This document shows, piece by piece, positions 16,517 to 24,943 of a DNA stretch of 40,276 nt (its first letter is position 1; every line of letters begins with the position of its first letter). The stretch spans positions 1 through 40,276 of the forward strand of contig NZ_JABXKL010000086.1 in NCBI RefSeq assembly GCF_017114995.1, in the 5' to 3' direction. A program made the position numbers and the translations under genes. This DNA is from Nostoc sp. NMS9 (lineage in GTDB: Bacteria; Cyanobacteriota; Cyanobacteriia; Cyanobacteriales; Nostocaceae). The notes below the pieces were generated by a model that saw only the letters and a list, made by a program, of their open reading frames with translations, did not search any database and was not told the DNA's origin.

Positions 16517-16570
16517 ATGAAAGACGATCAACAGCAGAACAATTGTAATTTGCAAAGAGAAAGAAGATGA
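16517..16570 (+). CDS. 17-codon upstream ORF, relic of a leader peptide
   Basis: ATG at 16517 opens a 17-codon frame (MKDDQQQNNCNLQRERR). Its stop overlaps the ATG of the next gene as ATGA. Both the bases before it (GAAAAGATGAAAG) and its first residues match the start of the first-locus gene (MKVNQQEQL). It seems to be the stub of the homologous leader-peptide gene, cut and now placed to couple translation into the crystallin gene. Confidence 0.4.
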   Translation: MKDDQQQNNCNLQRERR

Positions 16571-16935
16571 AAGAAATTCAGAATGAACAACTGTTTCAGG
16601 AACTCGACAATGAGGTTGCTGCTACCTGTAGCGGAGGTATTGCATATTTATACCAGAATGATTTTCTTAATCAAGGAGATCCAGGGCGAAGGCTGAAGTT
16701 TTCTGAAGGTACTGACGACCTGCGCATTTACAATTTCAACGACCAAACCTCATCTATTTTTATTGCAGGGAATGAATCATGGGTGTTTTATCAAGACATA
16801 AACAAGAGAGGTCGTGCTGTAACACTTACACCGGGAAGTTATTATTTAGCTGACTTACAACGAAGAGGGATTCTAAACGACTCGATTAGTTCTCTCAGAC
16901 GCAGCGATATTCCTGCGTCCAGACGCCTCGTTTAG
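16567..16935 (+). CDS. Double-glycine-leader beta/gamma-crystallin protein 1
   Basis: The 122-residue protein has a short leader (EQLFQELDNEVAATCSGG, cleavage after G24). The mature part of about 98 residues has the Greek-key signature of beta/gamma-crystallins: ESWVFYQDINKRGRAVTL, PGSYYLADLQRRG, then NDSISSLR. The D/N-x-S-S-type pair (NDSISS) is the Ca-binding site in microbial members. The product is likely secreted by the C39 transporter encoded downstream. The start ATG overlaps a mini-ORF and has AGAGAAAGAAG as a modest ribosome site. Pairing a bacteriocin-type leader with a crystallin fold is unusual. The fold call is firm and the function is unknown. Confidence 0.85.
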   Translation: MKEIQNEQLFQELDNEVAATCSGGIAYLYQNDFLNQGDPGRRLKFSEGTDDLRIYNFNDQTSSIFIAGNESWVFYQDINKRGRAVTLTPGSYYLADLQRRGILNDSISSLRRSDIPASRRLV

Positions 16936-17008
16936 TTTTCTCAGACGCATAATTCCTCCCAGAATTCCTTTCTTGCAGAATAATTCATACTTTAATAGGA
17001 GAAAAACA

Positions 17009-17353
17009 ATGTTCAATACCAACAAAGCAATTTGTAGTTCTGATCAACAACTATTTACAGAATTAACTCCTGAAGAAGGAGCCGTCATCGAAGGCGGTGC
17101 AGACTTAGAACTTTACAATGGCGACAAATTTAGGGGTAAGATAGTGGCTACAAACAAAAGCCTCCGGAATGTAGGTGATACCGCAAATGACCTAACTACT
17201 TCAGCTATAGTTAAGCGTGGTACATGGCTGTTATGGACAGGCGCGAATTTCACAGGGACGTCTAGGCGAGTAGGAGTAGGAAAGTATCCAAATCTTTTCT
17301 TTGACATAGGCTTGCCTAACGATTCGATCTCATCGGTTCAGCGTATAAAATAA
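17009..17353 (+). CDS. Double-glycine-leader beta/gamma-crystallin protein 2
   Basis: The ATG at 17009 has TAGGAG 7-12 nt upstream and is preferred over the upstream in-frame start at 16973. Of its 114 residues, the leader DQQLFTELTPEEGAVIEGG ends at G30. The mature part (84 residues) contains a beta/gamma-crystallin unit: GTWLLWTGANFTGTSRRVGV, then GKYPN and NDSISSVQRI. The preceding DLELYNGDKFRGKIVATNK may be a second, degenerate Greek key. It follows crystallin gene 1 by 73 nt and is probably co-transcribed. It is the closest leader gene to the intact transporter. Confidence 0.85.
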   Translation: MFNTNKAICSSDQQLFTELTPEEGAVIEGGADLELYNGDKFRGKIVATNKSLRNVGDTANDLTTSAIVKRGTWLLWTGANFTGTSRRVGVGKYPNLFFDIGLPNDSISSVQRIK

Positions 17354-17662
17354 TACCGTAGAGAACCGAAACCGTGCAGCACGGCTGTCTTGAGGTCAAG
17401 TACTTGGAGTCCCCAGCTATCCTGAAGAACGGATTCCGTAAATTAACCTCGTCGCTGAATCAGTGGGTATCGACGCAATTCATCAAGCGGCTACCAGGCC
17501 GAGGTCTTGAATAGGCACACATTCAAAAATCCAAGTTAAAAGCTGAACAGTAGCTCTAATCTGAGCAAACAATACACATGACACCTGTAGGGGCGTAGAA
17601 CGATCGCTCCTACATGGGATTTTTTATGCTCAAAAACAAAATAAGATAGGTCTTTAAGAAAA
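17354..17662 (+). terminator. Spacer with intrinsic terminator-like hairpin
   Basis: No gene is evident in this spacer. Within it TGTAGGGGCG (17586-17595) pairs with CGCTCCTACA (17605-17614, one G/T wobble), followed by a run of T (17620-17625). This fits an intrinsic terminator that would separate the abundant leader-peptide mRNA from the transporter mRNA, allowing partial read-through. The TGTAGGGGCG arm is also a common Nostoc dispersed palindrome. Confidence 0.6.
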
Positions 17663-19879
17663 ATGCGCTACCAAAGTGTACTTCAACACAGCGAAGAAGA
17701 CTGTGGTGCTGCGTGCCTTGCCACTGTTGCCAAACACTACGGACGCACCTTTGCCATTAGTCGAATGCGGGAAGTAGTTGGTACAGGATCGCGGGGAACC
17801 AGCCTGCTGGGTTTGAGGCGGGGTGCAGAAACTCTAGGATTTAATACGCGTCAAGTTAAAGCCTCAGAGCAACTGCTTGACCAATTGCATAAAGCCCCTC
17901 TACCCGCCATTATTCACTGGAAAGGCTACCACTGGGTCGTTTTATACGGGCAAAAGGGGAAAAAATATGTAATTGCTGACCCTGGTATAGGTATCCGTTA
18001 CCTTACCCGCGAGGAGTTGAGCGAAGGGTGGGGCAATGGCATCATGCTGCTGCTAACGCCAGACGACAGCCGCTTTTATCAGCAATCAAATGATAAAATC
18101 GGCGGCTTTGGGCGTTATCTGATGCGGGTTTTACCCTATCGCGCTATTCTGATTCAAGCGATCGCAATTAACATCGTCATCGGGCTGCTCTCCCTCGTCT
18201 CTCCCTTAATGATGCAATTGCTTACTGATGACGTGCTAGTGCGGGGAGATACCCAACTGCTAACCGTCGTGGCAATTGGAGCGATCGCAATGAGTCTATT
18301 TAGCAGTGCGATCGGTTTGGTACAGTCTCACTTAATTGGTCACTTTGGTCAACGCCTACAATTAGGACTGATTCTAGAATACGGGCGACAACTGTTGCGT
18401 TTGCCCCTCTCGTACTTTGAAGGACGGCGCAGTGGGGAAGTAGTCAGCCGGATTGCCGATGTGAATCACATCAATGAGCTAGTTTCCCAAATTGTCCTCG
18501 GTTTACCCAGCCAATTTTTTATCGCCTTGGTTTCCTTGGGCTTCATGCTCTTTTACAGTTGGGGGCTGACTTTAGCTTCTCTGGCTGCCTTTATGATTGT
18601 CACCCTCGTCAACCTGCTTTTTCTCCCTGCTTTGCGCCAGAAAACCCGCAACGCGATCGTGTTGGGTACAGAAAACCAAGGCTTTCTCGTTGAAACTTTT
18701 CGCGGTGTCCAGGTGCTAAAAACTACTCAAGCCACTCCCCAAGCTTGGCAAGAGTATCAGGCAAATTATGGTCGGCTTGCTAACTTGGGCTGGAGTACGA
18801 TGAAGCTGGGGCTTTACAGTGGCACAATCACCAGTATTATTTCTACTTTTACTAGTATTGCCTTACTGTGGTTAGGCTCTTACCTGGTAATTAATCGCAC
18901 TTTAAGTATTGGTCAGTTGCTAGCGTTTAGTGGTATGAGTGGTAACTTTCTCGGCTTTTTGGGTTCAGTCATCGGCTTAGTTGATGAGTTTATCACTGCC
19001 CAGATTGTCATCCAACGCCTGACGGAGGTGATTGATGCTACCCCAGAAGACGACAAAGACGAGAAAAAGCCTTGGGCAGAACTTAAAGGCAATGTTGATA
19101 TTACTTGCACCAACCTTAATTTCCACCACGCAGGTAGAGTTGACTTGCTGCAAGATTTCTCGCTGGTTATCCCTGGCGGTCAAGTCATTGGTCTGATTGG
19201 TAAATCCGGTTGTGGTAAAAGCACCCTCGCCAAACTGCTTGCAGGTTTGTATTTCCTCCAATCTGGCAATATCCGTTATGGCATCTATAATCAGCAAGAC
19301 CTCTCGATGGAATGTCTGCGGCAACAGGTGGTGCTAGTACCTCAAGAACCTCACTTCTGGAGTCGCTCAATTATTGAAAACTTCCGCTTCAGCTATCCTC
19401 AAATTGCCTTTGAACAAATTGTGCAAGCTTGCGAGATTGCTGGTGCAGATGAGTTTATTAGTAAACTGCCCGATAAGTATCAAACTGTTTTAGGCGAATT
19501 TGGCGCGAATCTTTCTGGTGGACAACGACAAAGATTAGCGATCGCTAGATCTATAGTTACTGACCCGCCGATATTAATTTTAGATGAATCCACTGGCGCT
19601 CTCGACCCAGTGAGTGAAGCCAAACTGCTAGATAGACTGCTATCCCATCGGCAAGGCAAAACCACAATTATGATTAGCCATCGCCCCAAAGTCATCGGGC
19701 GGGCTGATTGGATTGTACTGCTGGAAGAAGGGCGTTTGAAAATCCAAGGCACTCCAGAGGCTCTGCGCCATCAAGCTGGCGAACACTTAGACTTTTTAGA
19801 CGGTGTTGACCCATTTACAAGTGGTTTAGTGCCATTCTCCTCTAACTCCAACGGTAAATTAAGCAAAATCAGTAAATAA
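17663..19879 (+). CDS. Peptidase-containing ABC transporter (C39-TM-ATPase)
   Basis: This 738-residue inner-membrane protein both trims double-glycine leaders and exports the cargo. The N-terminal C39 peptidase has the catalytic triad: Cys14 in EEDCGAACLA, His90 in GYHWVVLYG and Asp106 in IADPG. Six membrane helices follow at about 150-430. The ATPase shows Walker A GKSGCGKST (about 513), signature LSGGQRQR (about 617) and Walker B ILILDES (about 637). All key residues are present. HlyD follows after 6 nt. The cargo is likely the leader peptides encoded at 14927-17353. A deleted copy lies at 15617-15992. No outer-membrane TolC partner is encoded nearby. Confidence 0.95.
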   Translation: MRYQSVLQHSEEDCGAACLATVAKHYGRTFAISRMREVVGTGSRGTSLLGLRRGAETLGFNTRQVKASEQLLDQLHKAPLPAIIHWKGYHWVVLYGQKGKKYVIADPGIGIRYLTREELSEGWGNGIMLLLTPDDSRFYQQSNDKIGGFGRYLMRVLPYRAILIQAIAINIVIGLLSLVSPLMMQLLTDDVLVRGDTQLLTVVAIGAIAMSLFSSAIGLVQSHLIGHFGQRLQLGLILEYGRQLLRLPLSYFEGRRSGEVVSRIADVNHINELVSQIVLGLPSQFFIALVSLGFMLFYSWGLTLASLAAFMIVTLVNLLFLPALRQKTRNAIVLGTENQGFLVETFRGVQVLKTTQATPQAWQEYQANYGRLANLGWSTMKLGLYSGTITSIISTFTSIALLWLGSYLVINRTLSIGQLLAFSGMSGNFLGFLGSVIGLVDEFITAQIVIQRLTEVIDATPEDDKDEKKPWAELKGNVDITCTNLNFHHAGRVDLLQDFSLVIPGGQVIGLIGKSGCGKSTLAKLLAGLYFLQSGNIRYGIYNQQDLSMECLRQQVVLVPQEPHFWSRSIIENFRFSYPQIAFEQIVQACEIAGADEFISKLPDKYQTVLGEFGANLSGGQRQRLAIARSIVTDPPILILDESTGALDPVSEAKLLDRLLSHRQGKTTIMISHRPKVIGRADWIVLLEEGRLKIQGTPEALRHQAGEHLDFLDGVDPFTSGLVPFSSNSNGKLSKISK

Positions 19880-19885
19880 AACAGT

Positions 19886-21268
19886 ATGATTAGCCATTCC
19901 AACTCAGACTACTTGCCCCCAATTCAAGACAACGAGTTTCTCCCGCCACTTGGTCGTTGGACTACTTGGGGCGGAATATTTCTTGTCTGTGCTGTGGGGT
20001 TAGGCGTTCCACTTGCCTCTGTTACCAAATATAAAGTGACAGTTAAAGGACAGGCACTCGTCCGCCCTGCTGGTGAATTGCGGCTCGTTCAAGCTGCTAC
20101 CGAAGGTCAGGTAACGCGGGTCTTTGTTGCAGAGAATCAAGTTGTCAAAAAAGGAGATGTCATTGCCACTATTGACAACTCGAAGCTACAAACCAAAAAG
20201 AGCCAACTGCAAAGTAACATTGGGCAAAGTCGTTTACAACTCTTTCAACTCAACGCCCAGATTAATGCCATTAATAGCCAGGTTTTAGCTGAAACTGAGC
20301 GCATCAACCGGGTTATTGCTGGTGCTGAATCTGAATTAAGCGGTCGTAGCCGGGACTATCAAGATAAACTTATTACTACCGCTACTGATGTTAAAGAAGC
20401 TTCTGCAAATGTCAAAGCCACGGATGCTATTCTGAAAGCAGCCCAGTCAAAGCGAAATCGTTATGAGACTGTAGCCAAAGCCGGAGCCTTGTCTCAAGAT
20501 CAATTTGAGGAAGCACAACTAGCTGTTCACCAGCAAGAACAAGCTCTCCAGGCAGCTAAAGCCAAATTGCAAAATGTCCAAACTGCCCTTAATCCCAGTA
20601 ATGCACAAGTAGCGATCGCTTCTCAACGCATTGCCCAAGAAAAAGCTACAGGTCAAGCCAGCATTGCGACTTTAGATAAAGAACGCCTTGCCCTAATCCA
20701 GCAACGAATTGAAATCCAAAAACAGCTAGAACGCGACACCCGCGAACTTCAACAAGTAAATATCGACCTCAGCCAAACTGTGATTACAGCCACAGCAGAC
20801 GGGATCGTTTCTAAATTAAACCTGCGAAACTCTGGTCAAACTGTGCCTGCTGGAGAGGAAATTGCCCAAATTGTCCCCAGTGACGCTCCCTTGGAGATTA
20901 AGGCAGCAGTAGCACTTCAGGATAAAAATAAGTTGAAACAAGGTCAAACGGTACAAATGCGGGTTTCTGCCTGTCCTTATCCAGATTATGGTACTCTCAA
21001 AGGCAAAGTTAAGACGATTTCCCCGGATGCGATGGCACCTCAAGGGAATGCTGCTAATGCCACTGCCACTACATCTGCCAGCCAAAAGATGGCAGCGGTT
21101 GGTAGCTTCTATGGGGTAACTATTGAGCCAGAAAGCCTTTCTCTAGGTAGTGACAAATACCACTGTGCGCTGCAATTGGGAATGGAGGGTACAGTCGATA
21201 TTATTTCTAGAGAAGAGACTGTGATGCAATTCTTTTTGAGGAAGGCAAGGTTGATTGCAGACTTGTAG
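19886..21268 (+). CDS. HlyD-family membrane-fusion (adaptor) protein
   Basis: The 460-residue periplasmic adaptor links the ABC exporter to an outer-membrane channel. One N-terminal membrane helix (WTTWGGIFLVCAVGLGVPLA, about 25-44) anchors it. A lipoyl/barrel-sandwich half follows (VRPAGELRLVQAATEGQVTR), then a long alpha-helical hairpin rich in Gln and Ala (about 100-290). The second half-motif is VITATADGIVSKLNLRNSGQ, and a beta-barrel region runs to the C-terminus. It is in an operon with the C39 transporter (6-nt gap), which supports a type I secretion apparatus. Confidence 0.95.
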   Translation: MISHSNSDYLPPIQDNEFLPPLGRWTTWGGIFLVCAVGLGVPLASVTKYKVTVKGQALVRPAGELRLVQAATEGQVTRVFVAENQVVKKGDVIATIDNSKLQTKKSQLQSNIGQSRLQLFQLNAQINAINSQVLAETERINRVIAGAESELSGRSRDYQDKLITTATDVKEASANVKATDAILKAAQSKRNRYETVAKAGALSQDQFEEAQLAVHQQEQALQAAKAKLQNVQTALNPSNAQVAIASQRIAQEKATGQASIATLDKERLALIQQRIEIQKQLERDTRELQQVNIDLSQTVITATADGIVSKLNLRNSGQTVPAGEEIAQIVPSDAPLEIKAAVALQDKNKLKQGQTVQMRVSACPYPDYGTLKGKVKTISPDAMAPQGNAANATATTSASQKMAAVGSFYGVTIEPESLSLGSDKYHCALQLGMEGTVDIISREETVMQFFLRKARLIADL

Positions 21269-21376
21269 AGCGATCGCATTGTAACTATTCGTAATTATTT
21301 ATCGCAATCCTACCGTGGGTTTTCTATCTATTCTTATAAGAAGGTGTTGTTTACTTGCTGGTTATCTAAGGTTGCA

Positions 21377-24300
21377 ATGTTGAGAATGACGCGATCCAGT
21401 CCGCGTTGGTGCTGGAAATTAGCAGTGGTAAGTTGGTTGGTGATGGGTAGTGCGATCGGCGAAGCTGTATTGCAGACATTCGCTTTCTCTTTTAATTGCG
21501 CTTTTGCCCAAATTACCCCCGATAGCACTTTACCCAATAATTCTCGTGTTACAACACAAGACAACATCAGAACCATTGAAGGGGGAACCCAAGCTGGAAG
21601 CAACTTGTTCCATAGCTTTCAGGAGTTTTCTGTCCCAAGGAGCGGCACTGCTTTCTTTAATAATGCTGCGGATATTCAAAATATCATTAGTCGGGTAACG
21701 GGTGGGTCAGTTTCCGATATTGATGGGATAATCCGCACTAATGGAACAGCTAACCTATTTCTAATTAATCCCAATGGAATTGTATTTGGTCAGAATGCTC
21801 AATTAAATATTGGTGGTTCCTTTGTTGCGAGTACAGCGAATGCACTGCAATTCGGAAATATAGGATTTTTTAGCGCTACTGATCAAAATATCCCTTCACC
21901 ATTGTTGACTATTAATCCTTCAGCATTGCTGTTTAATCAGATTAATCAAAACGCAGCGATTCAAAATAACTCAGTTGCACCAGCAAAAACAGCACCGACA
22001 GGCTTGTCTACATCTGGTCTACGTGTACCTGATGGTCGGAGTTTGCTGCTAGTCGGCGGTAACATCAGTATGGACAGAGGAGAATTGAATGCTTTTGGTG
22101 GGCGAGTGGAGTTAGGAGGATTAAAAGGAGTAGGAACGGTCAGGTTAAATGGTAATGAGAACAATCTGAGTCTGAGTTTTCCTGATGGGGTAACGCGAAG
22201 TGATGTATTGCTTACCAATGGCGCGAATGTGAATGTAGCTGGTAGCAATGGTAGTATTGCGATCACTGCTCGGAACATAGAAGTTACGGAAGGCAGTGAA
22301 CTTCATGGTGGTCTAAAAAGAAATTTGGGATTCCCTGACGTTCAAGCGGGAGATATCGAGCTTCTTGCTCAGGGAGCAATCACGCTCGCAAATGGCTTTA
22401 TCCGCAATACAGTGGAAGCTGGCTCTGTGGGCAACGGGGGCAATATAAATATCACAGGTGGCTCACTGTTTGTGATTGATGGCGCTCAACTAGATGCCAG
22501 TACGTTGCCACAGTCTTCTCTATCAGACCCTATGACACAGGGCAATGCCGGAAGTGTGAATATAAATGTCAGCGATACCGTCTCTTTTGATGGGAAGATT
22601 AGCGGAATAAGATTCACTACTGGGGCATTCAGCAGTGTAGGAGAGAGAGATGTAGGAAATAGAGCTGTAGGTAACGGTGGTAACATCAATATCACGACTG
22701 GATCGCTCTCGGTAAAAAATGGTGCTGTGCTAGATGCGAGTAATTCTGGAAGTGGGAATGCGGGAAATGTGAATATAAATGCCCGCAATACTGTTTCCTT
22801 TGATGGTTCCAGTAACGCATATAGCACTGTGGTATCTGGAGGTAAGGGCAACTCTAGCAGCATTAACATCACAACTGGGTCGCTTTCTGTAACAAATGGC
22901 GCTCAGCTACTTACCTATACTAACGGACAGACCGATGCAGGGAGTGTAAATATAAATGCCCGCGATACAGTTTCCTTTGATGGGATAGGTAGCAATGGAC
23001 TATCCAGTGCAGCATACAGCACTGTGGACGGTTCTCTAGCTGTAGGCAACAGTGGGGGTATCAATATCACGACTGGATCGTTTTCGGTAACGAATGGCGC
23101 TGAACTGGTTGTTAGTACTTTTGGACGTGGGATTGCGGGGAGTGTGAATATAAATGCCCGCGATACAGTTTCATTTGATGGGGTGGCCAGTAATGGACGT
23201 TCCAGTGCGGCATACAGCACTACGGAATCTACAGCCATGAACAACTCTGGTGACATCAACATCATAGCTGAGTCGCTTTCGGTGACAAATGGCGCTTACC
23301 TAACTACCCGCACCTTGGGACGGGGAAATGCGGGCAATGTAAATATAAATGTCCGTGATAGTGTCTCCCTTGATGGGGTGGGTAGTAATGGACTATCTAG
23401 TCAGATTAACAATCGGGTAGAAGAAGGAGCTACAGGTCGAGGTGGGAACATTTACATCACAGCGAGGGCAGTTTCTATTACCCAGGGCGCTTTCCTGACG
23501 ACCAGTACCGACGGAAAGGGGGATGCAGGCAGTATGATTATTAATGCTGGGGATAGTGTTTCCTTTGATGGATTGGGTCGCGATGAATTCCCTGGTGGTG
23601 TTTACAGTCGGGTGCTACGCAATGCCAACGGTCAAGGAGGTAGTATCAGTATTACAGCGGGGACGCTTGCTGTGACGAATGGTGCTCAAGTGACTACGAG
23701 CACTCGTGACCAAGGGGATGGTGGTAACATCACTCTTCACGCCAATACCTTGCAAGTGTTTCATGGTGGACAAGTTGTTGCCAACACCCTTAGCAGTGGT
23801 AAGGCAGGTAATATTACTGTCAATATCGCTGACAGCGTCACCCTTGCGGGTAGCGATCCTAGTTATAATGCTCGGCTTGCTCAATTTGGTCAAGATGTAG
23901 TTAGTAGTGCAGGCCCTAACAGTGGGCTGTATTCCAACACATCGGAAAATTCTATTGGTCAAGGGGGAACCATAAAAGTTACTACTAGGCAGATGCTTAT
24001 TCGCGATGGAGCGCAAGTCGCTGTGAACAGTCAAGGAGCAGGGGGTGCGGGTGAATTGGAAGCCTCGGCTCGCCTTATCCGACTGGATAACCAAGCCAAG
24101 CTCACAGCCGAAACTACATCTGGCAAAGGTGGTAATATTACCCTGCAAAACTTGGACTTACTGCTGCTGCGCCGCAACAGTCAGATATCATCCACCGCAG
24201 GCACTGAACAGCAGTCTGGTGATGGGGGCAACATCATCATCAATGCCCCCAATGGCTTCATAGTTGCCGGAGGAAGGGAAAATAGTGACATTACCGCCAA

Positions 24301-24889
24301 TGCGTTTAGTGGCAGTGGCGGGAGAGTCACGATTAACGCTGCTAGTATTTTTGGTATGACAGTGCGTACTCGTGAAGACTTGGTGAGGCTGCTAGGAACT
24401 AACTTAGACCCTCAACGGTTACTAACAAATGACATCACGGCAATTTCTCAGACAAGTCCTACTTTAAGCGGCACTGTAACACTAAATACACCCGATATTG
24501 ACCTGAGTCGCGGGTTAGTCAATTTGCCAACCGTACCAGTTGATACCCAAGTAGCACAGACCTGTACTGCGGGTAGCACTGTAGCTAAGAGCAGTTTTAC
24601 AATCACTGGACGCGGTGGCTTACCGCCTAATCCGGGTGAAGCCCTCAGCGCTGATGCAGTGCAGGTAGATTTGGTGACTCTCAACCCAGAAGTAGGTAAA
24701 CCCTCTACTCCAGCAGTTTCCACAAATCCCATTAACCCAACACCAGCTCGCATAGTAGAAGCTACTGGTTGGGTAATTGCTGCTAATGGCGATGTAATTC
24801 TCACTAGCTCTGCACCCACCGTCACGCCTCATTCTTCGTGGCAGAGGACAGCCGATTGCCGTGTGTTTAATCAACGCCAGGGAGGTTGA
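21377..24889 (+). CDS. Filamentous-haemagglutinin-type exoprotein (TPS domain)
   Basis: This is a large predicted surface or secreted protein of 1170 residues. The ATG at 21377 is preceded by TAAGG 5 nt upstream and is better than the TTG at 21344. A signal peptide with hydrophobic core (LAVVSWLVMGSAIG) leads to the two-partner-secretion domain: SRVTTQDNIRTIEGGTQAGS, NLFHSFQEFSVP, FLINPNGIVFGQNAQLNIGG. The middle has at least seven diverged units of about 55-65 residues of the type GNAGNVNINARDTVSFDG, consistent with a right-handed beta-helix. No TpsB/FhaC-type outer-membrane transporter is encoded in the window. It follows the HlyD gene and precedes a TPR-CHAT gene. Confidence 0.92.
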   Translation: MLRMTRSSPRWCWKLAVVSWLVMGSAIGEAVLQTFAFSFNCAFAQITPDSTLPNNSRVTTQDNIRTIEGGTQAGSNLFHSFQEFSVPRSGTAFFNNAADIQNIISRVTGGSVSDIDGIIRTNGTANLFLINPNGIVFGQNAQLNIGGSFVASTANALQFGNIGFFSATDQNIPSPLLTINPSALLFNQINQNAAIQNNSVAPAKTAPTGLSTSGLRVPDGRSLLLVGGNISMDRGELNAFGGRVELGGLKGVGTVRLNGNENNLSLSFPDGVTRSDVLLTNGANVNVAGSNGSIAITARNIEVTEGSELHGGLKRNLGFPDVQAGDIELLAQGAITLANGFIRNTVEAGSVGNGGNINITGGSLFVIDGAQLDASTLPQSSLSDPMTQGNAGSVNINVSDTVSFDGKISGIRFTTGAFSSVGERDVGNRAVGNGGNINITTGSLSVKNGAVLDASNSGSGNAGNVNINARNTVSFDGSSNAYSTVVSGGKGNSSSINITTGSLSVTNGAQLLTYTNGQTDAGSVNINARDTVSFDGIGSNGLSSAAYSTVDGSLAVGNSGGINITTGSFSVTNGAELVVSTFGRGIAGSVNINARDTVSFDGVASNGRSSAAYSTTESTAMNNSGDINIIAESLSVTNGAYLTTRTLGRGNAGNVNINVRDSVSLDGVGSNGLSSQINNRVEEGATGRGGNIYITARAVSITQGAFLTTSTDGKGDAGSMIINAGDSVSFDGLGRDEFPGGVYSRVLRNANGQGGSISITAGTLAVTNGAQVTTSTRDQGDGGNITLHANTLQVFHGGQVVANTLSSGKAGNITVNIADSVTLAGSDPSYNARLAQFGQDVVSSAGPNSGLYSNTSENSIGQGGTIKVTTRQMLIRDGAQVAVNSQGAGGAGELEASARLIRLDNQAKLTAETTSGKGGNITLQNLDLLLLRRNSQISSTAGTEQQSGDGGNIIINAPNGFIVAGGRENSDITANAFSGSGGRVTINAASIFGMTVRTREDLVRLLGTNLDPQRLLTNDITAISQTSPTLSGTVTLNTPDIDLSRGLVNLPTVPVDTQVAQTCTAGSTVAKSSFTITGRGGLPPNPGEALSADAVQVDLVTLNPEVGKPSTPAVSTNPINPTPARIVEATGWVIAANGDVILTSSAPTVTPHSSWQRTADCRVFNQRQGG

Positions 24890-24943
24890 GCAACTTACAC
24901 TGTCTATTTTTAGTAAAAACGCGGTGCGGGTGGGGGCAAAAAC

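Noticed and set aside
22486..24148. Long minus-strand ORFs opposite the FHA-type gene
   Set aside because: They are mirror frames of the repetitive beta-helix coding sequence; no start signals and no sensible protein.
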